Shown piece after piece: positions 1 to 9,188 of a stretch of 64,000 nt of DNA. The stretch is from NCBI RefSeq assembly GCF_016864015.1, contig NZ_CP045067.1, positions 3,792,001 through 3,856,000 of the forward strand. Reading direction: 5' to 3'. The position numbers were made by a program, and so were the translations under genes. The notes beneath the pieces are model-generated. The model was not told the DNA's origin. It saw only the letters and a program-made list of their open reading frames with translations, and made no database searches. Within the stretch, counting starts at the first letter, position 1. Each line of letters opens with the position of its first letter. This stretch comes from Lacinutrix sp. WUR7. GTDB taxonomy: Bacteria > Bacteroidota > Bacteroidia > Flavobacteriales > Flavobacteriaceae.

Positions 1-34
1 TCTTAAATTTATACATTAATTAAATTTCATAAAT

Positions 35-535
35 ATGGCAACAGTAACCTTAAAAGGAAACCCAATACAAACTTCTGGAGAATTACCAAAAGTTGGAACC
101 AAAGCACCTGATTTTACATTAACAACAACAGATTTAGCGACTAAATCACTTTCTGATTTTGCAGGAAGCAAAGTGGTATTAAATATTTTTCCTAGTGTGG
201 ACACAGGAACTTGCGCACAATCTGTTAGAACATTTAATAAAGAAGCAAGTACCTTAAAGAACACCAAAGTACTTTGTATATCACGCGATTTACCATTTGC
301 ACAAGCACGTTTTTGTGGCGCAGAAGGTTTAGAAAATGTAGTGAACCTTTCCGATTATAAAGATGGAAGCTTCGGAAAAAACTACGGTTTAAATTTTGTT
401 AATGGTCCTTTAGATGCTTTAGATTCCCGTTGTGTAGTAGTAATAGACGAAAACGGAGTGATTACATACACAGAACAAGTACAAGAAATTGTGGATGAAC
501 CAAATTATAAAGCGGCACTAGAAGCTTTAAAATAA
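35..535 (+). CDS. tpx: Thiol peroxidase Tpx (atypical 2-Cys peroxiredoxin)
   Basis: A 166-residue peroxiredoxin of the Tpx family, which reduces hydrogen peroxide and alkyl hydroperoxides with electrons from thioredoxin. The peroxidatic cysteine is Cys60 in the motif SVDTGTC, and the resolving cysteine is Cys94 in ARFCGAEGL; both match the positions known for the family, as does the length. No signal peptide is seen, so it should be cytoplasmic. The start is ATG after an A-rich leader without a Shine-Dalgarno sequence, as is usual in this phylum. The dgkA gene follows 37 bases downstream on the same strand. Confidence 0.96.
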   Translation: MATVTLKGNPIQTSGELPKVGTKAPDFTLTTTDLATKSLSDFAGSKVVLNIFPSVDTGTCAQSVRTFNKEASTLKNTKVLCISRDLPFAQARFCGAEGLENVVNLSDYKDGSFGKNYGLNFVNGPLDALDSRCVVVIDENGVITYTEQVQEIVDEPNYKAALEALK

Positions 536-572
536 AATATTCATAAAAAGAGGTAGCTTTAAAAGTTATTCC

Positions 573-941
573 ATGACAAAAAAAGAATCTTTTCTTGTAA
601 ACAGAATTAAAAGTGTGAAATATGCTTTTAAAGGTGCCTTTCTATTAATAACCACAGAAAACAGTATTAAAGTCCAATTTTGTATTGGTATTATCATGAC
701 CATTCTAGGGTTTTATTACCAACTTTCTAGCACAGAATGGATAATACAAATATTATGTATCGCACTTATTCTGGCTTTAGAAGGTATGAACACTGCCATT
801 GAAGAAATTGCAGATTTTATTCACCCAGAGCATCATACAAAAATAGGAATTATTAAAGACCTTGCTGCCGGCGCTGTTTTTATTTTTGCAATTGCAGCAT
901 CTATTATAGGTTGCATTATATATATCCCAAAGATTTTTTAA
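573..941 (+). CDS. dgkA: Diacylglycerol kinase, prokaryotic DgkA type
   Basis: A 122-residue integral membrane protein of the small trimeric diacylglycerol/undecaprenol kinase family. The signature ALEGMNTAIEEIADF, with the conserved Glu-x-x-Asn-Thr-Ala-Ile-Glu pattern, lies at about residues 68-82. Three hydrophobic segments flank it, as in the family. It phosphorylates a lipid alcohol at the inner membrane, recycling diacylglycerol or undecaprenol. It lies between tpx and ftsK, a common flavobacterial arrangement. The substrate cannot be decided from sequence: Gram-positive homologues use undecaprenol. Confidence 0.92.
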   Translation: MTKKESFLVNRIKSVKYAFKGAFLLITTENSIKVQFCIGIIMTILGFYYQLSSTEWIIQILCIALILALEGMNTAIEEIADFIHPEHHTKIGIIKDLAAGAVFIFAIAASIIGCIIYIPKIF

Positions 942-1110
942 TATATTCCTTAGGAATTAATTTTCTTGAAAACATTGTTTACAATTTTTCAGAATAAAGT
1001 TTCGTTACCATTTGTAATTTGTATTTTTGTTTCCATCGGAACAAAATATATTTCAAAACACATTCAGAAAAATTAGAATTTAAAGATTTTCACTTTCGTG
1101 GAAAATAAGT

Positions 1111-3540
1111 ATGGCAAAAAAGAAAACGAAAACTGCAAAGACCACAAAGACTGCAACCAAGAAAACGAAAACATTAAAAGCACCAAGTTTTAAGTTATCC
1201 AACCAGCAAAAACTAGTATTAGGTAGTTTATTAATAATACTTGGTTTATTGCTTTTTATAGCTTTTCTATCTTTCTTTTTTACAGGAAAAGCAGACCAAA
1301 GCACTTTATCGGAATTTGCATCTAGAAACGTAGAAACACAAAACTGGTTAAGCAAATCTGGTGTTTGGTTAAGCGACTTTTTTATACAACGTGGTTTTGG
1401 TATTGCATCCTTTATATTCTCTGGTTTAATATTTCTTTCTGGTGTTTATGTTTTACTAAATCTAAAAAAAGAAAAACTAGGCAAACATTGGTTTTGGGGA
1501 ACATTAATAGTCATTTGGCTATCTATTCTATTTGGTTTTTTCGCATATAAAAATGACATATTAGGAGGTACTATTGGTTTTGAAATCAATGCATTTCTAC
1601 AAGATTATATTGGCAAAATAGGAACCATTCTATTACTTGTTTTTGGTCTAATCACCTATTTAGCGATTCGTTTTGAAATGACGGTTGATACGTTTAAAAA
1701 GATTTTCAGAAAAGCTAAAAAAGAAATTAATGAAGAGATAGAAGACTTTAAAGAAGAATTCACTCCTATAGATAATGATTTAACTGCGGAAGCGGAAGAA
1801 ATAAAAACAGCATATCAAGTTCCTTTAGATAATAAAGAACCTGAAATTAAAAAAGAAGTCAAAGTAGCAATTAAAACGGAAGACTTTCAAGTAGAAATAG
1901 CACAAGAAGAAGAAATTGAGGAAGTAATTCCAGAAAAGGTGGAAGAAGGTGAAATAGCCATGAAAGTGGAAAAAGTGGAAGAAGAACTTTCGGAAACCGA
2001 TAATCTTGCCAACAAACTGGTAGAAGACTTTGGACAATTTGATCCGACTTTAGAACTTGGTAATTACCAATTCCCACCTTTAGATTTATTAAAAAAATAC
2101 GATAACGAAGGTATTTCTATAAACCAAGAAGAGCTTGAAGAAAACAAAAACCGAATTGTTGAAACCTTAAGCAATTATAAAATTGGTATTGCAAGTATTA
2201 AAGCTACTATTGGTCCAACAGTAACATTATATGAAATTGTACCAGAAGCCGGAGTTCGTATTTCAAAAATTAAAAACCTAGAAGATGATATTGCCTTATC
2301 GCTTTCGGCGTTAGGTATTCGTATTATTGCTCCTATTCCTGGAAAAGGAACGATTGGTATTGAGGTACCAAATAAGAATTCGACGATTGTTTCTATGCGA
2401 TCTGTAATTGCTTCGCAGAAATTCCAAAAATCGGATATGCAATTACCTATTGCTTTTGGTAAAACCATTAGTAACGAAACCTTTGTGGTCGATTTAGCCA
2501 AGATGCCACACATGCTTATGGCTGGAGCAACAGGTCAAGGTAAATCGGTAGGTTTAAATGCGGTACTTACTTCCCTACTCTACAAAAAACATCCTGCAGA
2601 AGTGAAGTTTGTTTTAGTAGACCCTAAAAAAGTAGAGCTTACTTTATTTAATAAAATTGAGCGCCATTATTTAGCAAAACTACCAGACGAAGCAGAAGCA
2701 ATTATTACAGATAATACCAAAGTAATTAATACACTTAATTCACTTTGTATCGAAATGGATAACCGTTACGAAATGCTTAAGAATGCATTATGTCGTAACA
2801 TTGTAGAATATAACACCAAGTTTAAAGCACGTAAATTAAATCCGAATGACGGACATGCATTTTTACCATACATTGTTTTGGTGGTAGATGAGTTTGCCGA
2901 TTTAATTATGACTGCTGGTAAAGAAGTAGAAACTCCTGTTGCGCGTTTAGCACAATTAGCGCGTGCTATTGGAATTCATTTAATTGTTGCAACACAAAGA
3001 CCTTCGGTAAATGTAATTACAGGTATTATTAAAGCAAATTTCCCAGCAAGAATCGCTTTTAGAGTAACGAGTAAAATAGATTCTCGAACTATTTTAGATG
3101 GCTCTGGAGCAGACCAACTTATTGGTCGTGGAGATATGTTATATACCCAAGGAAACGAGTTAGTACGTATACAATGTGCTTTTGTAGATACGCCAGAAGT
3201 AGAAAGAATAGTCGATTTTATTGGTGCACAAAAAGCATATCCGGATGCACATTTACTTCCAGAGTACGTTGGTGAAGAAAGTGGCACAAGTCTTGATATA
3301 GATATAAGCGATAGAGATAAATTATTTCGCCAAGCTGCCGAACTAATTGTTATTGCACAACAAGGGTCTGCATCCTTATTGCAACGTAAGTTAAAATTAG
3401 GATACAATCGTGCAGGACGATTAATAGACCAATTGGAAGCTGCTGGAATTGTTGGCGGTTTTGAAGGAAGTAAAGCTAGACAAGTTTTAGTTCCAGATTT
3501 AGTAAGTCTTGATCAATTATTAGAAAACGAAAGTATATAA
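1111..3540 (+). CDS. ftsK: DNA translocase FtsK/SpoIIIE
   Basis: An 809-residue chromosome translocase acting at the septum. After a Lys/Thr-rich N-terminus come about four membrane segments (residues 35-190). An acidic, low-complexity linker (roughly 210-300) leads to the motor. Walker A is GATGQGKS at residues 472-479, and Walker B is in IVLVVDEFADL near residue 590. The C-terminal winged-helix gamma domain (about 735-805, with QRKLKLGYNRAGRLIDQLE) reads the KOPS-like orienting sequences. The linker is short compared with E. coli FtsK, as usual in this phylum. lolA follows 52 bases later. The 168 bases before the gene hold nothing I recognise. Confidence 0.97.
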   Translation: MAKKKTKTAKTTKTATKKTKTLKAPSFKLSNQQKLVLGSLLIILGLLLFIAFLSFFFTGKADQSTLSEFASRNVETQNWLSKSGVWLSDFFIQRGFGIASFIFSGLIFLSGVYVLLNLKKEKLGKHWFWGTLIVIWLSILFGFFAYKNDILGGTIGFEINAFLQDYIGKIGTILLLVFGLITYLAIRFEMTVDTFKKIFRKAKKEINEEIEDFKEEFTPIDNDLTAEAEEIKTAYQVPLDNKEPEIKKEVKVAIKTEDFQVEIAQEEEIEEVIPEKVEEGEIAMKVEKVEEELSETDNLANKLVEDFGQFDPTLELGNYQFPPLDLLKKYDNEGISINQEELEENKNRIVETLSNYKIGIASIKATIGPTVTLYEIVPEAGVRISKIKNLEDDIALSLSALGIRIIAPIPGKGTIGIEVPNKNSTIVSMRSVIASQKFQKSDMQLPIAFGKTISNETFVVDLAKMPHMLMAGATGQGKSVGLNAVLTSLLYKKHPAEVKFVLVDPKKVELTLFNKIERHYLAKLPDEAEAIITDNTKVINTLNSLCIEMDNRYEMLKNALCRNIVEYNTKFKARKLNPNDGHAFLPYIVLVVDEFADLIMTAGKEVETPVARLAQLARAIGIHLIVATQRPSVNVITGIIKANFPARIAFRVTSKIDSRTILDGSGADQLIGRGDMLYTQGNELVRIQCAFVDTPEVERIVDFIGAQKAYPDAHLLPEYVGEESGTSLDIDISDRDKLFRQAAELIVIAQQGSASLLQRKLKLGYNRAGRLIDQLEAAGIVGGFEGSKARQVLVPDLVSLDQLLENESI

Positions 3541-3592
3541 CAAATAAAAAACTAAATATTTTCGCATAAGCGGAAATGAAAAAAATTATTCC

Positions 3593-4228
3593 ATGAAGAA
3601 GTTAATTTTCATATTTACCATTTTAATAAGCATGACTAGTTTTGCTCAAAACGAAGCAAAATCCTTATTAGACGAAGTTTCTCAGAAAGTAAAAAGCTAC
3701 GATAATATAGCTATCGATTTTAAATATATGCTGCATAATAATGCCGAAAATATCAAACAAGAAACGCGTGGTGATGTAGTAATGCAAGGCGAAAAATACA
3801 AACTAAACATACTAGGTGTCACTAGAGTTTACGACGGAAAAATACTATATAGCATCAGTCCTGAAGACGAACAAGTAACCATTTCTACCGAAAGTATGGA
3901 TGAAGAAGGAAGCATTACGCCAAGTAAAATGTTGTCCTTTTACGAAGATGGGTTCACCTACAAAATGGACATTGTTCAAAATGTACAAGGAAGAAAAATA
4001 CAGTATGTACAATTAACTCCTATAGATTCTAATTCGGAAATCAAAACCGTTCTTTTAGGTATTGATGCACAAACAAAAAATATCTACAATTTAATTGAAA
4101 CAGGTAAAAATGGAACAAAAACCACTTTAACTGTTAATTCTTTTAAAACTAATGAGACTATATCAAAAACCTTATTTACCTTTGACAAAAGTAAGTTTAA
4201 AGACTACTACATAGAAAAATTAGATTAG
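3593..4228 (+). CDS. lolA: Outer-membrane lipoprotein carrier LolA-like protein
   Basis: A 211-residue periplasmic protein with a signal peptide (MKKLIFIFTILISMTSFAQ, cut after about residue 19) followed by a LolA-type half-barrel: alternating beta strands including an ETRGDVVMQGEKYKLNI strand pair and a YDGKILYSISPEDEQVTI stretch. LolA carries lipoproteins from the inner-membrane Lol transporter to the outer membrane. Its place between ftsK and an LptF/G-type permease is typical of Flavobacteriia and supports a role in envelope biogenesis. The family assignment rests on fold-level similarity and context. Confidence 0.88.
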   Translation: MKKLIFIFTILISMTSFAQNEAKSLLDEVSQKVKSYDNIAIDFKYMLHNNAENIKQETRGDVVMQGEKYKLNILGVTRVYDGKILYSISPEDEQVTISTESMDEEGSITPSKMLSFYEDGFTYKMDIVQNVQGRKIQYVQLTPIDSNSEIKTVLLGIDAQTKNIYNLIETGKNGTKTTLTVNSFKTNETISKTLFTFDKSKFKDYYIEKLD

Positions 4229-4259
4229 GTTAATTAAAGAATAGCAATACATTTAAAGT

Positions 4260-6089
4260 GTGAAAATATTAGACAGATACATTTTAAGCACTTATCTCAA
4301 AACCTTTATCAGCGTGTTTTTAATACTCATGCTGATTTTTGTTTTACAAACTATTTGGCTATTCATCAAAGAATTAGCGGGTAAAGACTTAGATTTAATT
4401 GTAGTTTTAAAGTTCTTACTGTACTACTCACCAAAGTTAATTCCGTTAGTATTACCACTAACCATCCTCCTTGCCTCTATTATGGTATTTGGTAATTTTG
4501 CCGAAAACTATGAGTTTGCAGCCATGAAATCTACAGGGATTTCACTACAACGCGCCATGACTGGTTTAGGAATCTTTATTGGTATACTTGGTATTACCAC
4601 CTTCTTTTTTAGCAATAGTGTAATCCCTTGGGGAGAATACAATTCATATAATTTACGTAACAATATTAAAAAACTAAAACCTGCAATGGCTATTGCGGAG
4701 GGACAGTTTAATGATGTTGGAGACTTTAATATTAAGGTAGAAGAAAAAAGTGGTCTAAACGGAAAAGACCTTAAAGGTGTTGTTATTCATAAAAAAAGTA
4801 GTACTTCTAGAGGTAACAAAAACAACACAACTATAGTATCTAAAACAGGTGAACTTATTGGTGATGATAAATCCAGTGTATTAAAACTAATACTACACGA
4901 TGGTTATTTTTATGATGATACACCTCCTAAAAAATTTAAGGACAGAGAAAAACATCCTTTAGTAAAGAGCGCTTTTAAAACATATACGTTCAACATTGAC
5001 TTAACGGAAGAGAACAACCAGGATTTAGATGAGAAAAATATTTCAGATAAATACAGCATGCTTAATGTAAAAGACTTAAACTATACTATTGATTCGCTTG
5101 CTCTGGAGAATAAAAAAGTTTACGATGAATTTTCTGAAAATCTATACAACAGATCACAAATTACATCCTTAGACAAAGGCTTAAAACCCAAAAAATATTC
5201 CATCTTTAATGGGGATATTTTAAGTTTGTATGATACTAAGAAAAACATGCAATTAATAGATTTAGCACTAAATTCTACGAATAGCACAAGGCAAATGATA
5301 GTCTCTAAAGAGAAATTCTTAAAAAATAAAAAACGTAATTACAACAAACATATCGTTGCTTTACATGAGAAATTCGCTTTAGGTTTTGCTTGTGTTATCT
5401 TATTTTTTGTTGGTGCTCCACTTGGTGCATTAATTAGAAAAGGAGGAATTGGCTTACCTATGGTTATTGCTATTCTATTATTTTTAACCTATCACTTTAT
5501 AGGGATTTTTGCAAAAAATAGTGCTAATGATGGAAGTATAAATCCGGTACTTGCCCCTTGGCTTTCTACTATTATTATGTTTCCTTTGGGAGTATTTTTA
5601 ACAAGAAGAGCAACGGCAGACAGAGGTTTATTTGAGTTTGATCATATTATTGAACCGATAAAAAAACTCTTTAAAATTAAATCCGATACAGAAACCGAAG
5701 TCGTTTTAAATACCGAAGAAAGTGCAGTTAATATAAAGAATATAGAGCAAGCAAAATCTATTTTTACAGCGTATAGCTTTCATTCTAAAACGGCATTAAT
5801 TTTCTATATCACAGGATTAATATTATTTATATTATTCTTTGTGTTTAAAAACAATGAACTTCCTAATTTTGCTTCGGCAGCAGTACAACTAAGTATCGTT
5901 TCGTTTGTAATGCTACTTATTTACTATATAAAATCGTTTTTAAACATAAATGCACTTTATGGATTCATGGATGAAAAAACAATTTCTAAAAAACCAACAA
6001 CACTACTTTTTGGTTATGTTTTTTATCCGTTGACGCATTTTTTAAGACGAAATAAAATTAATGAAGACTTTTCTAATACATTAAAATAA
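4260..6089 (+). CDS. LptF/LptG-family permease (YjgP/YjgQ)
   Basis: A 609-residue membrane protein of the LptF/LptG family, the permease half of the ABC transporter that extracts lipopolysaccharide from the inner membrane. Three membrane segments lie in residues 10-120 (ILDRYILSTYLKTF opens the first, the family's typical start). A periplasmic beta-rich region follows (about 130-365), then three more segments (about 375-455) and an extra C-terminal hydrophobic part (505-565) beyond the usual ~360-residue family length. The start codon is GTG at 4260; the conserved N-terminus begins directly there. Whether it works as LptF or LptG cannot be decided here. Confidence 0.9.
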   Translation: MKILDRYILSTYLKTFISVFLILMLIFVLQTIWLFIKELAGKDLDLIVVLKFLLYYSPKLIPLVLPLTILLASIMVFGNFAENYEFAAMKSTGISLQRAMTGLGIFIGILGITTFFFSNSVIPWGEYNSYNLRNNIKKLKPAMAIAEGQFNDVGDFNIKVEEKSGLNGKDLKGVVIHKKSSTSRGNKNNTTIVSKTGELIGDDKSSVLKLILHDGYFYDDTPPKKFKDREKHPLVKSAFKTYTFNIDLTEENNQDLDEKNISDKYSMLNVKDLNYTIDSLALENKKVYDEFSENLYNRSQITSLDKGLKPKKYSIFNGDILSLYDTKKNMQLIDLALNSTNSTRQMIVSKEKFLKNKKRNYNKHIVALHEKFALGFACVILFFVGAPLGALIRKGGIGLPMVIAILLFLTYHFIGIFAKNSANDGSINPVLAPWLSTIIMFPLGVFLTRRATADRGLFEFDHIIEPIKKLFKIKSDTETEVVLNTEESAVNIKNIEQAKSIFTAYSFHSKTALIFYITGLILFILFFVFKNNELPNFASAAVQLSIVSFVMLLIYYIKSFLNINALYGFMDEKTISKKPTTLLFGYVFYPLTHFLRRNKINEDFSNTLK

Positions 6090-6104
6090 GAATACCTTTG
6101 CAAC

Positions 6105-7262
6105 ATGATAACACCAACAAAAGAAAGCAATAAGAAAGAGTATACTCTAGATACTATTGAAGCAGCCATAACCGATATTAAAAACGGTAAAGTTATTATT
6201 GTTGTCGATGATGAAGATAGAGAAAACGAAGGCGATTTTATTGCCGCAGCAGAAAAAGTAACTCCGGAAATGATTAATTTCATGGCTACTCATGGTCGTG
6301 GACTAATTTGCGCGCCATTAACCGAAGATCGCTGTGAAGAATTAAATCTGGATATGATGGTACAAAACAACACTGTTTTACACCATACACCATTTACAGT
6401 ATCTGTCGATTTAATAGGACATGGTTGTACCACCGGAATTTCGGTACACGATAGGTCTAAGACGATTGAATTTTTAGTAAAAGAAGACACCAAACCCCAA
6501 GATTTAGGTCGTCCAGGACATATTTTTCCTTTACGTGCCAAAAACGGAGGTGTTTTACGTAGAACAGGACATACCGAAGCTTCTGTAGATTTAGCACGTT
6601 TAGCTGGCTTAAAACCTGCTGGGATTTTAGTAGAAATTTTAAATGAAGACGGAACCATGGCACGTTTACCACAATTGGTAAAAGTTGCGAAGAAATTCGA
6701 CTTAAAAATTATTTCTATCGAAGATCTAGTTGCTTACCGTATGGAGCACGATTCCTTAATAGAGAAAAAAGAAGACTTTAATATTGAAACGCGCTTTGGA
6801 AACTTTCGTTTAAGAGCATATCATCAAACCACAAACGACCAAATTCATATTGCACTAACCAAAGGTTCTTGGTCTGCAAACGAAACGGTTTTAACACGTG
6901 TAAACTCTACACTTGTTAATAATGACATACTTGGCACTTTAACCAATAATGCAGATGAAAAACTAGACGACATGTTTAAAGTGATTAACGATGCTGGAAA
7001 AGGTGCCGTTATTTTCATCAACCAGCAATCGCAATCGATGAATCTTTTAAAACGATTAAGTATTTTAAAAGAAACACAAACAGAAGGTGAAGTAGTAAAA
7101 GCGCCTAGTATTGAAATGGATTCTAAAGATTTCGGTATTGGCGCACAAATTCTACACGATTTAAATATCCATAAACTAAAATTAATCTCTAACACGCAAC
7201 AAACCAAACGTGTTGGTATGATTGGATATGGCTTGGAGATTGTAGAGTATGTAGGGTATTAA
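6105..7262 (+). CDS. ribB: RibBA-type protein: active-looking DHBP synthase with degraded GTP cyclohydrolase II domain
   Basis: A 385-residue two-domain riboflavin protein. The N-terminal half (about 15-220) is 3,4-dihydroxy-2-butanone-4-phosphate synthase with its key motifs intact: DDEDRENEGDF, HGRGLICAPL, GHIFPLRAKNGGVLRRTGHTEA split over two blocks, and NEDGTMARLP. The C-terminal half (about 225-385) aligns with GTP cyclohydrolase II, but the zinc site is gone. Where the family has three cysteines near HSECLTGDVFGSLRCDCG, this protein reads NSTLVNNDILGTLTNNAD. The usual arginine/glycine stretch (EGRGIGL) is replaced by SQSMNLL. The second domain is therefore probably not a GTP cyclohydrolase. 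The gene begins 15 bases after the permease, probably in the same operon. Confidence 0.93.
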   Translation: MITPTKESNKKEYTLDTIEAAITDIKNGKVIIVVDDEDRENEGDFIAAAEKVTPEMINFMATHGRGLICAPLTEDRCEELNLDMMVQNNTVLHHTPFTVSVDLIGHGCTTGISVHDRSKTIEFLVKEDTKPQDLGRPGHIFPLRAKNGGVLRRTGHTEASVDLARLAGLKPAGILVEILNEDGTMARLPQLVKVAKKFDLKIISIEDLVAYRMEHDSLIEKKEDFNIETRFGNFRLRAYHQTTNDQIHIALTKGSWSANETVLTRVNSTLVNNDILGTLTNNADEKLDDMFKVINDAGKGAVIFINQQSQSMNLLKRLSILKETQTEGEVVKAPSIEMDSKDFGIGAQILHDLNIHKLKLISNTQQTKRVGMIGYGLEIVEYVGY

Positions 7263-7299
7263 AAGAACCCGTTACCATATATATTTAAGTAAAAGAAAA

Positions 7300-7335
7300 G
7301 GGGAATTATTGTAGCTTGCGCTAGAATAGTTCCCC
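7300..7335. terminator. Hairpin between convergent ribB and a secreted-protein gene
   Basis: A long, slightly imperfect inverted repeat. GGGGAA pairs with TTCCCC, TATT with AATA, and TAGC with GCTA, around a TTGC loop. It lies between two convergent genes and can terminate both. No long T-tract follows on either strand. Confidence 0.75.
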
Positions 7336-7367
7336 TAATTACTTCGATTAATAGCATTTTTAAATTC

Positions 7368-8177
7368 TTATTCAATAAGCACTTTTCTAGTTAGTGTTTG
7401 TTGATTCGCATATATTTTCAGCAAATACATACCAGCATTTAATGTATTCACTTGTATTTGTTTGGTATCGTTACTACGTAAAACGAGTTTCCCCGTCACA
7501 TCATAAAGCGCTACTTTTTCTACTGGAAATGTAGCCGATATATGAATCACATTGGACGCAGGATTTGGGTATACCGAAAGCTTCACACTATCCGTAACCA
7601 AAATTTCATCTACAGACAAGGTTTCAAAATTAATACTATTTGCCGTTGCATCATGCGCTCCGAAATAATTGGTTGTTGTTCCTGTAAAACTCACATTTAA
7701 GAAATTTTCAGAAAAAGTAGCCAAAACAAAAGGATCGTCATTATTAGCTAACGTTATGGTACCTGTTGTTGGATTTGTTGTTGCTATAATATCAAAAACA
7801 GCCAATTGAATAGGCACGCCATTTTCGGCATTTATAAAATAATTAGTAACCCCTGGAACTCTCAATATTTGAAAAAGTTCTTTTCCAGCATCTGTACCAC
7901 TAGAATAACCAATCCATTCACCAGCCGGAATACCAGAATCTGCTGCTTGAAAATTACCAATGGATATCCCCAATCCTTCTGGTACATAAAAAGCAGCGCC
8001 AAGATCTGCCGTATTCCCATTTGGTGCATCAAAATTTGGTGTAGCTAGCAAAGCCATTTGATAGTTGTCTGTTGCAGGATTTACACCAAGAAAACTTAAA
8101 CTATACTGATAAGCATCTTGCGCCTGAAGCATTATGGTTAATAAGACTAAAACGAAAGTTAAATATTGTTTTTTCAT
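7368..8177 (-). CDS. Secreted protein with type IX secretion (Por) sorting domain
   Basis: A 269-residue exported protein of unknown function. The N-terminus is a signal peptide (MKKQYLTFVLVLLTIMLQAQ). The last ~75 residues are a classic type IX sorting domain: VYPNPASNVIHI, YDVTGKLV, LNAGMYLLKIYA and a final RKVLIE. The middle (about 25-190) is beta-rich and resembles PEP-CTERM/cohesin-like extracellular domains (LSFLGVNPATDNYQMALLA), but I do not recognise it. The product should cross the outer membrane through the type IX machinery and be attached or released. It is the last gene of a three-gene minus-strand group. Confidence 0.85.
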   Translation of the reverse strand: MKKQYLTFVLVLLTIMLQAQDAYQYSLSFLGVNPATDNYQMALLATPNFDAPNGNTADLGAAFYVPEGLGISIGNFQAADSGIPAGEWIGYSSGTDAGKELFQILRVPGVTNYFINAENGVPIQLAVFDIIATTNPTTGTITLANNDDPFVLATFSENFLNVSFTGTTTNYFGAHDATANSINFETLSVDEILVTDSVKLSVYPNPASNVIHISATFPVEKVALYDVTGKLVLRSNDTKQIQVNTLNAGMYLLKIYANQQTLTRKVLIE

Positions 8178-8205
8178 AATTGTAAATTTTAAAATGGTTT
8201 ATTTT

Positions 8206-9171
8206 TTAATTTGGAATTTGACTTAGTAATAGAAATAAATTGGAACCGGAACCATTATTCGGATGATTCAAAATAATATCCTTTATCATATTGGTGTCAT
8301 TATTAGCACCTAAATAGCGTACAGTTCCATCTAAATTAATATCTGCATTATTATATCCCGAAAACGGAATTAAATTAACACCAGAAGGATTATTAGGATG
8401 GTTTAACACTTCATCTTTAATAAAGTTAGTATCATTACCTCCCCCTAAATAACGAACGGCATTATCGCCATTTGCATTTCCTGCCCAAAGTGCCATATCA
8501 CCAGAAGCAAGTGTAATTTGCGCATGATTTCCAAAAGTGGGAAAACTACTGCTCTTAAAATTGACTACCGTTGCGGTATCTTCAGATAAACCAATAGTGG
8601 ATGCACTCATGGCTCCTAAATGATTTCTATGGTTTACCACCACATAATAGTTGCTTGGTGCTGCATTCATAAGTAGATTGGTTACACCATCTACACCTAC
8701 CACATCCCCATCCCGCTGTAGGAGTGCCGATTTACCATTAATGACTTTGGTATTATCAATTGCCGCTCTAAGTTCTACCCAAACCCAATCTACAATAGCA
8801 TTGTTTCCTGTAATGGTAAATACCGAAGCATCACAAGTAGCTGCATCTTTATACGGACTAGTAGTTGGCAGTAATGATGCACGTAAATTATCATTCATTA
8901 AACCAGTGACTGCTGGACTTAAAAGGGCACCTTGTAAAAACAGTTTCGGGTCTATTTTTATTTTAAAATTGGCGTTTATAAAACCTTCAGAAACCTGAAC
9001 TTGGTCTACCTTTAACTCCTGTATATGGACTTCACCAATAGTATAAAGTATACTTATGTTTCCAACAGTTTCCGAAGCTCCCCCACTATCGACACTAAAC
9101 GTATCTATAGTTTGTGCAGTACTGCATATGGTATAACTATAAAGGAATGCTAAAATTAATAATGTTTTCAT
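8206..9171 (-). CDS. Exported surface protein with duplicated dockerin-like C-terminal motif
   Basis: A 321-residue protein with a signal peptide (MKTLLILAFLYSYTICSTAQ). I do not recognise a named family, although similar exported proteins with the start IDTFSVDSGGASETVGNISILYTIGE occur in flavobacteria. Near the C-terminus a motif is present twice: GNANGDNAVRYLGGGNDTN followed by FIKDEVLNHPNNPSG, and DINLDGTVRYLGANNDTN followed by MIKDIILNHPNNGSG. Each opens with a D/N-rich loop like the calcium loop of dockerins, so calcium-dependent folding or interaction is possible. There is no Por tail. It lies 28 bases upstream of the type IX substrate and 17 bases downstream of the fibre-like gene, probably in one operon. 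Confidence 0.75.
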   Translation of the reverse strand: MKTLLILAFLYSYTICSTAQTIDTFSVDSGGASETVGNISILYTIGEVHIQELKVDQVQVSEGFINANFKIKIDPKLFLQGALLSPAVTGLMNDNLRASLLPTTSPYKDAATCDASVFTITGNNAIVDWVWVELRAAIDNTKVINGKSALLQRDGDVVGVDGVTNLLMNAAPSNYYVVVNHRNHLGAMSASTIGLSEDTATVVNFKSSSFPTFGNHAQITLASGDMALWAGNANGDNAVRYLGGGNDTNFIKDEVLNHPNNPSGVNLIPFSGYNNADINLDGTVRYLGANNDTNMIKDIILNHPNNGSGSNLFLLLSQIPN

Positions 9172-9188
9172 AATACTTCTTTTTTAGA

